A stretch of 64,000 bases of DNA from Capitella teleta (Eukaryota; Annelida; Polychaeta; Capitellidae): contig KB307554.1 in the NCBI GenBank assembly GCA_000328365.1, forward strand, positions 106,202 through 170,201, in the 5' to 3' direction. The notes beneath the pieces were generated by a model, which worked only from the letters and a program-made list of their open reading frames with translations, did no database searches and was not told the origin of the DNA. A program made the position numbers and the translations under genes. Numbering within the stretch: the stretch's first letter is position 1; the number at the start of each line of letters is the position of its first letter. Positions 1 through 11,900 of the stretch are shown piece after piece.

Positions 1-955
1 GGACTTCGACCGACTGCTGGAGCCAGAGATGTCTGCTCCTCCCGCGTACTACGCGGACTGCTTAGAGGAGTGGATGCAGGATGGCTTCAGGACGATCTCT
101 CCAGTTCCTGGCAGCATCGAAAAGGAGAAGGCGCCTTCAGCGAAGGAGGCCATCAGGAAGAAATGTTCCGCGCCGTACAGCATCAAGAAAATCTCCGCTG
201 AGAGCATCAGGAAGATATCTTGCGTGCGAGTGAAGGCGGCCCGCCAGCGACAGACGCCACCGCAGCGCAGTTCATTTCAATGCAAAAGGATCCCCATGAA
301 TGAGGTCAGAGTTGCATAATTTACATTTTATTGATTACAGGCTGCTTTTTGTATGCTTATATAATTTCCAATCTGTCTAAGGTCTTTAACGGAATTCCAC
401 ACAGACGCTCCAGGTGTTGAACTTATCCTTATCAAAAATTATGTATTGTAGATTATAAATCTTTCCTTTCAAACGATTGCGTGGCTTCTGCGCTAAATGA
501 TTAGATGACGTGCACAGCCGTTGTGTTATACTTATCGACGTATGAGTTCCATTCAATTTTCAGTCCAACAAAGTCAGCAGACAAAACAATATTGTGAATC
601 GGAATCTGCTGTCAGATTCTGAGGCTATTATGTACATAATAATTATATTAGATTTCGGATTCTACATCACTGTCAATAGAACTATTTAGTGAAATTTAGT
701 CAAAAGTTGTAATGCCAGGGAAAGGATACAAGTAATGTAGGAATGACTTTGTGAATTATCTTTCTACTTTTTCATGCTCATGTCTCCAGTACTGCGCTTC
801 CTGTGTTAACCCTCAGTGTCCAATCACACTTTCGTATTCTCACAGCCTTAATTAAAATGATATTTCTCCGTTTCCAGATAGTGGACGTACCTGGAGCTAA
901 GATCTACCGCAGGAAGGATAAGATGATCATCATGATTGTGACTCCCAAAAAGTAA
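1..955 (+). CDS. C-terminal two exons of an unidentified gene
   Basis: The window opens inside an exon. The frame starting at base 2 (DFDRLLEPEM...) is open to 304 and ends at a GT donor (GAG|gtcaga). A second exon begins after a good acceptor (tttccag, ending 877), runs from 878 and stops with TAA at 953-955. Both junctions are phase 0, giving 101 plus 25 codons. The end of the protein reads VDVPGAKIYRRKDKMIIMI and then VTPKK. The middle is basic and Ser/Lys-rich and looks disordered. The short beta-rich tail with KIYRRKDKMIIMI faintly resembles the last strands of a CS/p23-like fold, but I do not recognise the family. The 5' part lies outside the window. That this is a real spliced gene end is well supported by phase and splice sites; its function is unknown. 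Confidence 0.6.
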
Positions 956-1487
956 AGAATTGTTGACCTGTATTATTGAAACTGGTTGTCTGATTTTAAT
1001 ATTCGTTTTATTATGATATTTAGGAAAACAAGGTATAATTTTTTTTTCTCTCTCTGTCATATTTGTTTTATTTTGATCTCAAATCAAACGTGGATTTGTT
1101 TGTTTTTGTTGATGGTTGTTCATCATGGATTTTTATTTCTCTTTCTTTCTGATCTCAGTTCAGTTACACTTTTTGTTTATATGTATATGCTAGTAGTTTA
1201 ATTTCTATGTGTACCATGCTGTTTATATATATATATTATTTTTTATTTGTTGTACATTAAAACGTTTTCAAAAGATAGAACTCTTTTATCTTCAATCTCA
1301 ATTCAAATAGTCATGTACTCAGGGCCTTCGAACAGCTAAATATTCAATTTACTGGTCATTATTTCTTGCTGTCAAAATCTGCCAATCAAAATGGCATCCG
1401 TGCCTCAATTATCTGACTTCAATTTTAGGAGCAAATTCTTGACATAATTCACTCACTATGTTTCATTATGTTACATGGATATATAAA
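956..1487. other. 3' UTR and intergenic AT-rich stretch
   Basis: This follows the stop of the first gene. It is AT-rich with TA runs near 1230-1250 and no gene-like frame. The 3' UTR of the upstream gene should end here, but no single poly(A) signal stands out. Confidence 0.4.
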
Positions 1488-2275
1488 CAGTCGAACCTCG
1501 ATATAATGACAGCATTCGTCACAGCCAATTTTGTGTCGTTATGCACGGCCGTTGGCTCTCCAAAGCAGGAGTCCCCCCCAAAAAAACCTCAAAATGTGAA
1601 CGTTGTGGACTCAGAACGTTATGAATGCACAAACACATTTTTATTTCAAAGGATCTCTTTATTTTGAAATGTAGGCCTATCTTTTATTTCTGATTTCTTC
1701 ATTTTGAATTTTTTTACTTTGAACAATTGAGAAAAATAATCTGAAAGGGATGATTGCTTCTTCATTTGTCTTCTCCTATAGTCAATTTCACTTATCAAAT
1801 CACATAGAGGAGGCTCAAGAGCATCAAAATACTTTGCCCCAAGTGGTGTGCTTTTTCCACAGAAAAAAAATAAAATTTGCAATGCGTTCATTGCTTCACT
1901 GTCCTGAAGTCTTTGAACTTTTCTTTAATCTCATGTCACAGCGTGTGTCAGTTAAGCTCACATCAAAGCAGCACATTTTTAATTGATTGTCTAACATGCA
2001 CTGCCCAGATCTTCAATCGTGCGAGTTTTAAATTGACTCCATATGCTGATTAGAGATCACGTCTTTAACGATTTAACACACGCATGTCATGCAGCACTCG
2101 CCATGATTGGCTGTAAGCTCGGAGCAAGGAACATTACTTGAAATCATTCAAGCAGTCAGAGTTAACGAGGCAGAATAATGAGGTGCTTAACATGGATATA
2201 GATTCGTCACATGCTAAATGTGGCTGTTATGCACGACGTTGTTATTGCAATTGATGGTATATCGAGGTTCGACTG
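1488..2275. mobile_element. pogo/Tigger-like non-autonomous element (MITE)
   Basis: The ends form an inverted repeat. The left end starts at 1488 with CAGTCGAACCTCGATATA; the right end finishes at 2275 with its complement, TATATCGAGGTTCGACTG. Inside the termini both ends continue with related GTTATGCACG motifs. This terminus is the classic pogo/Tigger type of the Tc1/mariner superfamily. A TA follows the right end (2276-2277), but AAA precedes the left end, so the target duplication is imperfect. About 790 bp is too short for a full transposase. A minus-strand frame (1646-1891) contains KKQSSLSDYFS, resembling the KQ-x-S-x-x-x-F-F tail of Tigger transposases, so the element probably derives from an autonomous Tigger by internal deletion. 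Confidence 0.75.
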
Positions 2276-2476
2276 TATTACAGTTAATGTATAGATGTTA
2301 AACAATATTTGCCCATATTCTATTGAAATGGTTTATTTTACTGGAAAAGAAAAACTGGTGTTAGAAACAATCCTCAGTTGATGTTGGAGCAGAGAGAGAA
2401 CAAAGTTTTCCTGTCGATTTCCACACAGCAATACAAAACAAAAGCGGTACATTACATTCAATTTAAATTCAACAGT

Positions 2477-2818
2477 TCAACGCATTCTTTTGAGGACAAC
2501 GGCTTTCTGAGGCTCAAACACATGGAAGACAACCATGAGGACCCCTCCCACGACCATCATTACGCCGCAGAACGAAATGATGGTCATTCGTGCAATGTAC
2601 ATTGAGTCAAACACAGTGTATTGTTCCTCGGCAGACAACTCTCCTCGAGGGAAGAACCAGAGAGTGACCGTCAGGATGACGGCCAGAAGCACGAAGCCGA
2701 TGCCTGCATTGGCGATGGCTCCTTGTGCCCTTGAGAACGCCAAGCAGAAGAAGAAGCACAGCGCCCAAATGAACGCCAGCAGGAACAGTCCGATCCCAAT
2801 CCCGGCCACTGTCGCCAT
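2477..2818 (-). CDS. TMEM218: TMEM218, ciliary transition-zone membrane protein
   Basis: An uninterrupted frame of 113 codons, matching the roughly 115-residue vertebrate TMEM218 in length and layout. It starts MATVAGIGIGLFLLAFIW, then has three further hydrophobic segments: about residues 36-56 (GIGFVLLAVILTVTLWFFP), 75-100 (ISFCGVMMVVGGVLMVVF) and the early CFFFCLAFSRA stretch. The family signatures LSRA-x-GA, FPR-x-x-E and the late H-x-x-EP (HVFEPQ) are present. The vertebrate protein acts with the MKS/transition-zone module at the base of cilia, so a ciliary role is inferred. The coding part is a single exon; an acceptor just upstream (AG at 2846-2847) shows a separate 5' leader exon. The gene is on the opposite strand to both neighbours. 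A possible poly(A) signal (AATAAA on the minus strand) lies near 2332. Confidence 0.9.
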   Translation of the reverse strand: MATVAGIGIGLFLLAFIWALCFFFCLAFSRAQGAIANAGIGFVLLAVILTVTLWFFPRGELSAEEQYTVFDSMYIARMTIISFCGVMMVVGGVLMVVFHVFEPQKAVVLKRMR

Positions 2819-2845
2819 AATGAGATATCAGGAATACATTCTCCG

Positions 2846-3595
2846 CTGAAATTTAATAAAATGAGTTAAGAGTTAAAAGGAAATGACTAAAGTTACAGAC
2901 CTGTAAACCCAAGTTACAGACCTCAAAATTAAGCATTTTCTATGCTTTTTTAGTGAAACAAGGTGAGTCATTATGTTTGATTATTCTTCATATGCATCCA
3001 TTACCAAGTTAAGACTGCATGCATGTGTATGTTGATAGTATGTTCGACTTAATAAGGAATTTCCAACATCAGGTCTGTAAGTTTAACATTATGTCTAAGG
3101 ATTACGGGTCTAACTTTATAACTTTTCTATGCTTTTTTAGTGATACAAGGTTAGTCATTTTGTTTGATATTATTCATATGCATCCATTACCAACTTAAGA
3201 CTGCATGCATGTGTATGTTGATAGTCTGTTTGACTTAATAAGCCTAAGGAATTTCCAACATCAGGTCTCTAAGTTTAACATTTATGTCTAAAGATTACAG
3301 GTCGATCTGTAACTTTATAACTTGCCAGAGTAAAAACCATAAAGGAATATCTGAATATGTGGTAAAAATGCTTGGAAGGACCCACAATACTATCAGACCC
3401 CCTCCCCCGACAATGAAGAGTCATGAGAATAACAGGACAGACAGACCAAGTCAACAGTGCCATGTAGGCCCAGTCAGTGCCAGTGGCGTCTCTAGCAACC
3501 AATAAATTAAATACGAACCTACATTTGATATTACTAGTGCTTCCTAAAAAGAAAAACAAAACAAAACACTCCAGACAATAGAAAAAAGTACTCAC
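2846..3595 (-). other. Probable 5' UTR intron of TMEM218
   Basis: On the minus strand a donor (GTGAGTAC) occupies 3588-3595 and an acceptor (taaatttcag) ends at 2846. The interval carries the 187-bp tandem duplication and no transmembrane-gene coding sequence. It is inferred to be the intron between a non-coding first exon and the single coding exon. Confidence 0.5.
2941..3315. repeat. Tandem duplication, about 187-bp unit, two copies
   Basis: The block beginning TATGCTTTTTTAGTG at 2941 recurs at 3128 with only scattered differences. It runs through CATATGCATCCATTACCAA, ACTGCATGCATGTG, TTTCCAACATCAGGTCT and TAACTTTATAACTT. The second copy has a few small insertions. It lies in the presumed TMEM218 leader intron. 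Confidence 0.85.
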
Positions 3596-3720
3596 AACAG
3601 AAGCTTGGTATTTTATGGTCTTAAATATTACAAGTAAATAAAATTCAGTGAAATAACGGTGGGAAACGAGCCCGAACAAGGCTAACCGAGAGAGGCCATT
3701 TTAGTGTGTTGTTAAAAGAA
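3596..3720 (-). promoter_or_regulatory. Putative TMEM218 5' UTR exon with a five-codon uORF
   Basis: The segment upstream of the donor at 3595 would be the leader exon. Within it the minus strand has ATGGCCTCTCTCGGTTAG at 3682-3699, a complete MASLG-stop upstream frame before the TMEM218 start. The transcription start is not visible; the 3700-3960 region upstream would hold the promoter. No TATA box is obvious. Confidence 0.4.
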
Positions 3721-4689
3721 ATGAAGCCATTGCTACTTATAATAAAAACTATCGCCATGCTACCGTTATGAAAATTAGTTTGCCTCGATTAAAACAGTTG
3801 AATTTATAGCATTGGTGCCCAAATAATTATTCTTATCTACTCGTTGGAATAGATATAGTATTTATAGGAATAAATCCACTAGCATTTCGAAATAAAACGC
3901 CGGAAATGACCCATCAACGCCCTTGACATTCAAACGTAAACAAAAACACAACTTCTGCGTGAAGGCTCCTTGGTTTTATAAACAGACGACTAGAATTCCC
4001 AAAATCATGCACTGATTCTTGAATGATTTGGAGATTATGCGATGGATGAAATCTTGAATGACGATTTCTTCAAATGCACTCCGTCTGAGGTTTATTTCCC
4101 TGATCAATTTGGGTGAGCGCCGAAGCAAATCCGACGTTAAGGTTTGACATCGAGCTGTCAAACGTGAAAACGATTACACATTCCCTGACAAATGAGTTCA
4201 AGTTCAACAATATGAAAGAAAAAACGGTTAAATGATATTTATTTGTGTTAAAATGATGTTGTTGACATTTAAAATGAACATATTCTGTTGGGTTGTTATT
4301 AATCATCGAAATACATCTACCACTTTGACTTTCAGCCATTAATTACTCTCATATAGTGATATAGCAGCCTACCAGGCCCATTGATATTCTGTAAATATCT
4401 GGTAAAACTGGTCTTTTTGCGTGCATCTTATTTTCACAATATTTCGTGCTTACAACAAATTTCGAAACTTACATGCCACAGTGTTGAACAATACATTAAT
4501 CAATTTATTTCATTTATATATCGCATTTTGTACATTTAACATATTTAATGAAATGCATTTAACAACAGAGAAAAAAAGAAGAAAAAAAAAAAAAAAAGGT
4601 AAATTGTGGAAACATTAATATAAAGAAGGTATCAACATTGAGATGCATGTTAAAAATGGTGTGTTTTTTAATTTAGGTTTGAAAACATT
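3721..4689. other. Intergenic, no gene seen
   Basis: AT-rich DNA with only short, unconvincing frames. It includes a poly(A)-like purine tract at about 4567-4598. The TMEM218 promoter is expected near 3700-4000. Confidence 0.4.
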
Positions 4690-4800
4690 CAGTGAATTAA
4701 TGGCAGCTCATTTCGCAAAACATTCCACATTTTAGGAGCTCTCACAGAGAAAGATCCAGCACCATATGTTTGAAGTCTAAAATTTGACACAAAGTAAATT
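4690..4800 (-). mobile_element. LINE 3'-end fragment (reverse transcriptase C-terminus)
   Basis: The minus strand encodes YGAGSFSVRAPKMWN and then ELPLI. This matches the conserved F-S-V-x-A-P-x-x-W-N-x-L-P motif near the C-terminus of CR1/L2-group LINE ORF2 proteins. The frame closes at once, so only a short decayed remnant is left. The AT-rich sequence down to about 4480 may be its 3' tail. Confidence 0.5.
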
Positions 4801-6023
4801 TTATTGACTAGATCTCAAAGCTTGTGCGGGATGGTATTCACAAAGTAAAATATCGTCAATTATCCATGCAAATATTACGCACTATGGCAAACGCCCACTT
4901 GTACCATGTGGTTCAAGATTTGACGTTATGGCAAGAATGACTCAATAACTAACAAAAGGAATGAACAAGGAGGTGCTTTTTTTCACACGGAATACATATA
5001 TGTGCTTATTGTTAGGCAAGAAAAGAATTGTAAAAGCTTCATAAACGTCTTGAAAACACTCAAAAATACTGACTTATGACCACTGCAAATAGGGTAGGGT
5101 TAGGGAAATACATATAGGGTACATGAAGCTTGAAAAACAAAGTCCATTGAGTTACCATTTTCTTTACATAACCTTTTTAGAGACATACCCAGTACCAGGT
5201 AAAATTTTGAATGTCATAATGAATATCCTATGACCTAAGTATCTTGAAAGACAATGTTTTTTTGCATATAACACATCCTTGAGATTTGAAAATACTGGTA
5301 GTCATGAAATATGGAAGTCCAAACACAGTATTTTTGTCATTATATTCACATCGATGTGATGTATACTAATTTTTCTTGTATAACAATTCAACGTGTATAC
5401 CAGGAGCTATCCAAAGTAATTTTAATCTTTCAAAATCCGTATTATACATGTCAGTAGTTATTGAAAATTTCTCATGTTACCATCATGCCATTGAGTAAAC
5501 TTAGACTGAGTATACAAGAAACCATAATATTTGTTTGCCCAAGTGATGGTCTCTTGATCCAGGATCACTATATGAATCAAAATAGATCGCTTAGATCGAA
5601 TTAAACAAAATGGCTCACTCAATAAGGGATACACTACCTTAAGCACAGGTGATAATGCCGGTATGTTGCTGTGTCGGTCAGTCTGCCTCACAACTCTTGC
5701 TGCAGAGGACTGATGGCAAAGTTGGGCAGACCTGCGAGTAAACTTTTGCAATAGTTCAAGTGAATCACAACACACGGTCCTTTGTTGATTTCAGAGCGGC
5801 TCCTTCTGTGATTTTTAGGAATTTTTGTCTTTTGAAAAAAAAAATCCTATGTTGCTATTTTTTTTTTTTTTTTTTTTATTAAATGGATTTGATTTAGTGC
5901 TTTCTTGCTTATGTTGTGTATTGCCTCATTGTAAGATTTTCGTTCATGATGAAGTCAAGATTTCTCACTGCACTCCACACATACATCACACGATTTGAGA
6001 GGCTCTGGTCCATATCGTTTAAG
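4801..6023. other. Intergenic / unplaced 5' part of the ASB gene
   Basis: No convincing conserved frame. A poly(T) run lies at about 5859-5877. The first coding exon of the ASB gene, with the start codon, should be here: the frame of the first recognised exon has no ATG before its upstream stop at 6020-6022. Possible acceptors include ttgatttcag near 5794. Confidence 0.35.
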
Positions 6024-8017
6024 CGAATGGATGGAGAGGGGAAGATGAGGTTATCAAAACACGAACTAGGCTGGCCACACTGTGGCCACAGCGTTTTTCA
6101 CTGGGCACCAATATTGCGACCTCTGAAATCAAGAATGGAGATGAGTCGAATCAACAGAGCGTCCATTGCAGATTAGCTGACCTTCTGGCCACAGACAATG
6201 CTGAACAGTTGAAAGCTGCACTGCGTGAACTTTCGCTTGACCTTTCCAAACTGATCATCATATCTGGAAAACAGAAGCGACTGATATTACACGACGCAGC
6301 ACACAAAGGTAAATGCGTGTCTGTTAACCAATTGATCCAATTATCACCTCCAAGCAGGCGCCTGCAAAGTGCTCTCTCTGCTCGCCAAGTGTGGTTTGGA
6401 CGTCAACCAAGGTAATCCCTTCCACAAGCAGCATGCCAAGCCGTTGTGGTACGCCATCAAGTCAGGACACCGCGGAGCAGTGCGCCTCTTGCTGGAACTG
6501 GAGGCGGACATCAAATCTTTGGACGACTGTAAGAGTCCGGCTGTGATGGTCGCCACAAAATGCTATCAGCCACAGGTTCTTCTGCAGCTCTTAGGATTAG
6601 GATTGGACTCACAGGCTGAAGGTTTGCTGCTGTTAACTGCCATCACTGATGCTTAGAAATGTTGCTGTGTAGACATGCATGGGGTATTCCCCTTATGGCA
6701 GGCTGCGATCCTTGGCCACGACGACATCTTCAAAATTCTCCTTGCAAAGGGCGCAGATGTGAATCAAATGATGGTGTTCCGCAGCCCTGAATCTCCAGGG
6801 TTGATTCAGCACTCGTCCTGTTTTGAGCACACAACCGTCACGTGGCAGGGTAACAGCTCTTATTCATGCTAATTCTGACTCCGCAATTCATTTTTCCTTC
6901 CTCAGGTGGCAGCGTGCTGCACGCACTCAACTCCCCAGAAAAGTTAGAGATGGTTCAAACCGCCATTCGTTACGGTGTGAATTTGAACGAAGGGGAGTCA
7001 TCATCCTCTGGCAAAACTCCTTTGCATGCCGCGATATCCAAGAATAATTTTGAGTTTGTTGATATACTGCTGGACGCAGGGTGTGATGTCAACAAGTCTC
7101 GGCCTTTGATGGTCGCGCTGGCAAATAATCACTACAAGCTGGCTGCTCGCCTAATTTGCATGGGGGCAGAGGTGAACTTTACACAAATAAACTTCACGAT
7201 TCTGGGCCTTGAACCACACACTCCTCTTACGAAAGCCTGCAGCTCAGGGGAAGAAAGCCTCGTCAACCTGCTCTTGGAGTCTGGCGCAAATCCAAATTTG
7301 GAGCCTGATGAAAATGAGCATGACTGGGCCCCCATCCACTACGCCCTACACTACCCATGGCGCATGCGCTATCACAACACAGGCGTAGTTAAATCTCTCA
7401 TCAAACACGGAGCTGATGTCTTTCAAGATCTTCACAACAGGAACAGTCAAGAAATTCCAATATTCCTCGCATCATATTTAGGCAATCAGAAGGCCATTGC
7501 GCTTCTTATATATGAAGGATGTGATATCCAACTTCGGGATTTCCTCAAGTTCCACATTGAAAGTCCTCTTGAGGTTGCCATCAAGTGTCACCAAGAACCC
7601 ACAGCACGAGTTCTGTTGGACGTCATGACGTTCTTTGATCAAGAGCACTGGTTGTGGTCGTACCTAAAGCATATCCGGAGCCAATCTGACAACCATTCGC
7701 AGGAACACTCACAATTCGATCACACTCTTCCAGAGGGAGAACTCGAACTGTCCAACGTAGAATTCTCAGATTTCAAACCTTTGGAAGATGGTAATTTCTC
7801 CAATTATGTCCAAATCAACGTGACTCAGCCTAGGAGTTTGAAGCAAATCAGCAGACACAATATTCGCATTCATCTCAAATCAAAAATTCTGAATGAGAGT
7901 TTCAGTAAGATTATTGGCAGTCCTCGTATGGCTGAGTTAATTGATCTGCTTCCTTTGCCGAAGCCGCTGAAAATGTATGCACGATATGAAAGCCTTTTGG
8001 AGGAGTTCGACCTCTGA
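6024..8017 (+). CDS. Ankyrin repeat and SOCS box protein (ASB family)
   Basis: Four exons join in phase: about 6024-6308, 6358-6621, 6673-6849 and 6906-8017, separated by introns of 49, 51 and 56 bp with GT...AG ends. The product of about 610 residues has roughly ten ankyrin repeats, for example LHDAAHKGACKVLSLLAKCG, TPLHAAISKNNFEFVDILLD and TPLTKACSSGEESLVNLLLE. The C-terminus has a SOCS box: SLKQISRHNIRIHL, then LIDLLPLPKPLKMYARYESL. It is closest in feel to ASB3. ASB proteins are substrate adaptors: ankyrin repeats bind the target, while the SOCS box recruits Elongin B/C and Cullin-5 for ubiquitination. The start codon lies in an unfound 5' exon; the left boundary at 6024 (after ttaag) is only the most economical choice. 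A poly(A) signal cluster (AATAATAAAA) is near 8845. Confidence 0.85.
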
Positions 8018-8959
8018 TGGAGAGTTAAGTGGTGTGGCCAAGTGAGGAAGTTTCATCATGGAGTCACTCACTCAAAAATGCATATATAAAGTGATTCAAT
8101 TCAAAGGCGATTCGCCCTGCGCTAAAAGCTCCATATTAATGAAACTGAAAATTGTAAAATTGATGCAACTATTATCAGAGCAAAAAAAGTTGAAATTTCC
8201 CTAGTGTGAAATTGCATTAGAATTTAATCCCTTTCAAGAAAGGCACTTTGAGAGAGGCGGCTCCAGCCTGACTTGCTCAAAAATATATGAAATAGTTCGA
8301 TGGGAGATTTGGAGCAGAGTTAATACTTCCTTTCTCCACTTGTTGCATTGATCGTGAATAGTGTGAATACATGTAGATGTTGAAGTATGTACAACTGCAT
8401 ATTGTGTGAGATAGTTTAAAGTGAATGCTTTGTTGATACATGTTGTTCCTGGTTGTTTTGGTCATTTGCAATGTTTAACTATGTGCCTCAATTTCATGGA
8501 TGCTTGTCTTTTTTTCTTTTCTGTGCAATTTAGTCTCTATGACATTTTTCTTCGTGTTTGTTGGTTTATTTTGTTTTGGAGATGAGTGAAAAATACACCT
8601 TTACAATCAATTGATCATTTTCACATTTTTCTGGTGAGTTCTGTACTTCAATCTGGAATGAGTTTTTCCTCTTGCACTGACCAGCTACCTGTGTGTAAGA
8701 GAACAGATTCTACTTCAACTGTGGAATAACCATCCTCAATAACCATCTTTTGTTGGTTGAGATTAATTCTCCGGTTGTGAATAAGCTGTGAATCATCCCC
8801 TCAACATTTTCCTTTGTTCTGCATTCTGCTCAAGTGTGAAAAAAATAATAAAAATATGGCAATGACTGCTCTGTTGTGTTTGCTATAATGCTATTTAACA
8901 ACATGGCTAGAACAAATCTATTTTGATGAAAAATTGAAATATATTTTGCAGAGTTATTT
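8018..8959. other. Convergent 3' UTRs of ASB and SETD6
   Basis: The ASB gene reads in from the left and SETD6 from the right. No coding frame is credible. AATAATAAAA on the plus strand near 8845 could end the ASB message; TTTATT near 8563 gives AATAAA on the minus strand for SETD6. If both are used the two messages overlap by a few hundred bases. Confidence 0.5.
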
Positions 8960-11900
8960 CTAAGATTGACATGCTTGAACAAGAGAATGCAGCAATCTGA
9001 GCTGCCCAAAACGGACATGTGAACAGAACTTCTGCCTTTGACTGAGGGAGTGCCACGCATCAGTTGATCTTGAAACCTCTTCATCTTTTAATGAGTGTGA
9101 ATAATCTTCAATCTTCTCTTCAGCGATACTGAAATAAAAAATCATAAGAAACTCTCTTTCCTTGCAAAGATACAAACCATTTGAGAATTTGTTTCCAATC
9201 TTCCGGCAATTGTGGAATGTTTTCTGGAAATAGAGGCATGGTTGATGAGAAGTGAAAGATTGTAAGTCAAGGACAAACCAAACGTGAACTGAGGATAACT
9301 GTCGCTCTCCATTGGGTCTTCATCCCATCCGTCATCTGTCTTTTTTGATAAGAGCGCAAATTCTTCACTCGGTAAATGAAGCACCTGAAATCAGAATATC
9401 AACTTTAAATTTTCAATCCTGTCATAAGCATATCATCCAGTGGAATTATCAATGACGTGTAGTAACTCATTAGCTATTCAATTTTTGATAGCAGAATATT
9501 TTTATTTTTTGTTTGTCACAAAAGTAATTTTTTTTTTTTACTGAAGATTCAGTCCTTGTCATGAGAAATTGTAAACAAATATTAAAAAGCTCACCTAAAA
9601 ATGCTTAGGCGAGTACTTTTTTCGATGAGTCAAATCTGGTGCGATGCACCAAGGGGGGTGGCGGAGGGGTGTCCCCTCATGTTTGGGGGTTTGGGGGGCC
9701 TATCCCAAAAAAATTTCAACTTTCAAAGTTTGAAGACCGACTTTTAAAGGTTTTATAAGAAGTATTTTACTAATAATAATGCTTTTTTTTATATAATAAA
9801 TAATTTATACTTGGTATTCAATGTTGTACAGTACAATACTCTTTAGCCATATCCATAAATACAAAAAGGCAATCATATGAATAACTAATATAAACTCGAG
9901 CAAAGGATTGTCAGCATTTTGAAGCCCCTTGAATTGAAAGTTCGGAGCTGAACAGCTTTTCCTTTGGAAGGAGCGACCATTTTTTAGGTTCATCCCACTG
10001 CTGTAGAGAGTCATTACGTGCTTATTTTCTCTCCCTCTCCACTCTCCTTTGATGCATGCCTTCCTAGACCAGCTCCGAGTCTCCGAGTTTCAATTGTACT
10101 CGCCTCTCCACTCAATTAATCTCCACTCGCAACTCCCAAAAACGAGCTACCAATTAAATTGCAGTTTGGAGTTTGAGTTTACCTTAGCATAGAGGTTGAG
10201 TTTCAAAGTTAACTGAACCAGTCTATTCGTTTTCACGCGAGCAATTGCTCTCCGCTTGCCATTGCTCGCGCAAAATTGATTCACGCGAGCATAAAGTTGC
10301 TCGGCTAAGATATTTTCTTGTTTGCGTTCGCGAGAGGTCGCATGTTGAGTCTCCTCCGAGTGTTGCCGAAGATTGCTGAAGTCCTTATTAAGGGACTTCG
10401 TTTTTCCCGCGTTTGTCTTCGAAGGCGGTCGGCCTCAAATCAAGATTACCGATCGCCTTATATGGAAGCTAATGTTTTATGCATGAGAGGCCAAGTCCGA
10501 TCGCAGAGAGGGAAAATAAATTATGCGAACTCGAAGTGACATAGCAATGGTTTCAGTTTCGCTTTGCGACGGCGCTAAAAGTTAATGCAGCAAGCATTAG
10601 AGATTGTAAAACTAAAAGAAGTTGAGGTATTGGAAGTGGCACCAAGAAGCATGCTCTTTCATGTCTCGTATGGCACATACAGTGGCTCTGGAGTAAGAGA
10701 AATTGACCAATCCTAAATCTGAATCTGGTCATCAACCTGATCAGGCAAATGTAAACACCTTCATATCCATAAAATCCTTTTTAAAAATCGGTGTGATTTG
10801 AATTTACATTTCATTCATGACTGATTTGAGATATAAAGCAAAGAAAAGTAGCAAACATAAAAAGGGCCTAACTGGTAACTTAGTAATAGTTACTTAATTT
10901 TGATTAATTGTGTTTAGCTGAGCAAATTGCTCGCCTATAGCATTTTAGGAGAGCTAAAAATTGCTCACCTGGCCATTTTAAATCGTAAAGACTGCTGAAC
11001 GGTAGAGTTAACCATTCTATTGTCCGTCTTTTGAAAATTCCCGCTATAACTACACTATAAGGCTTCATCAAAGACTTGGCGCCATCTGTAAAGCTTAATT
11101 TGCATTTCTCATGGTGATTGCCTTCAATTATTTTGACCTTCTCCACTCGCCTCATTCGTTGTGGACACAGGTGGCCATTGAGCATGACTACTAATAGAGT
11201 GATGCTACATCGACGCTTTGCTAATTGGATAAAAGTGCGTTATGGCAGCAGTTGCAAACGACATAACATATGGTCTAGATAATAAATCCAACAAGAATTT
11301 TTGTTTTTCACATACTCGCGACCACAAAGTGCGCGCTATCAGCAGCTGGGCTTTTTAACAGCATGTAGGCGCGCATAATATCTCGGCGGGTTTTAGGCGC
11401 GGGCGAGTAAATACGCACCTCAAAAGACAGGGACTGAAGACTACTTGAAGAATTATTTATAATTAATCAACACTGACCTTCAGAATAAGAGCCAGGACCT
11501 GGTCATTCAGAATACCTTGCATTTCGACAATCAGAGATTCGCCCAGTTCCTCTGCATGGCCCTACATAAAAGTAAAAATATCATGAAACAACTTATTATT
11601 CATTCGGATTATTCAAAATACTCGGATTTGCAGATATTGCCAGCGTTTCTCTAATTCTTCTTGGTTTTCAGGCGATTTCTGGATAACTGCTTGCAACAAT
11701 TTCTCAACCGGAATTTCCGCCTTGAAGTAAATATAAATATTCAGTGAATAACTCAAAATTCCTCCAGCATAGAGTTCTCTGTGAAATCCGGATTGAGACA
11801 CACTGTCAAGCTGATCACCCTTACTCAAATAAAATTCAACCTTGTATGTACTCACAATATCATATTCATTGCAGCCAATATCTTCAGCAAAACCATACAT

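Noticed and set aside
3275-3679. 134-codon minus-strand frame upstream of TMEM218
   Set aside because: It overlaps the presumed leader exon and the tandem duplication, has no recognised domain and no conserved-looking composition.
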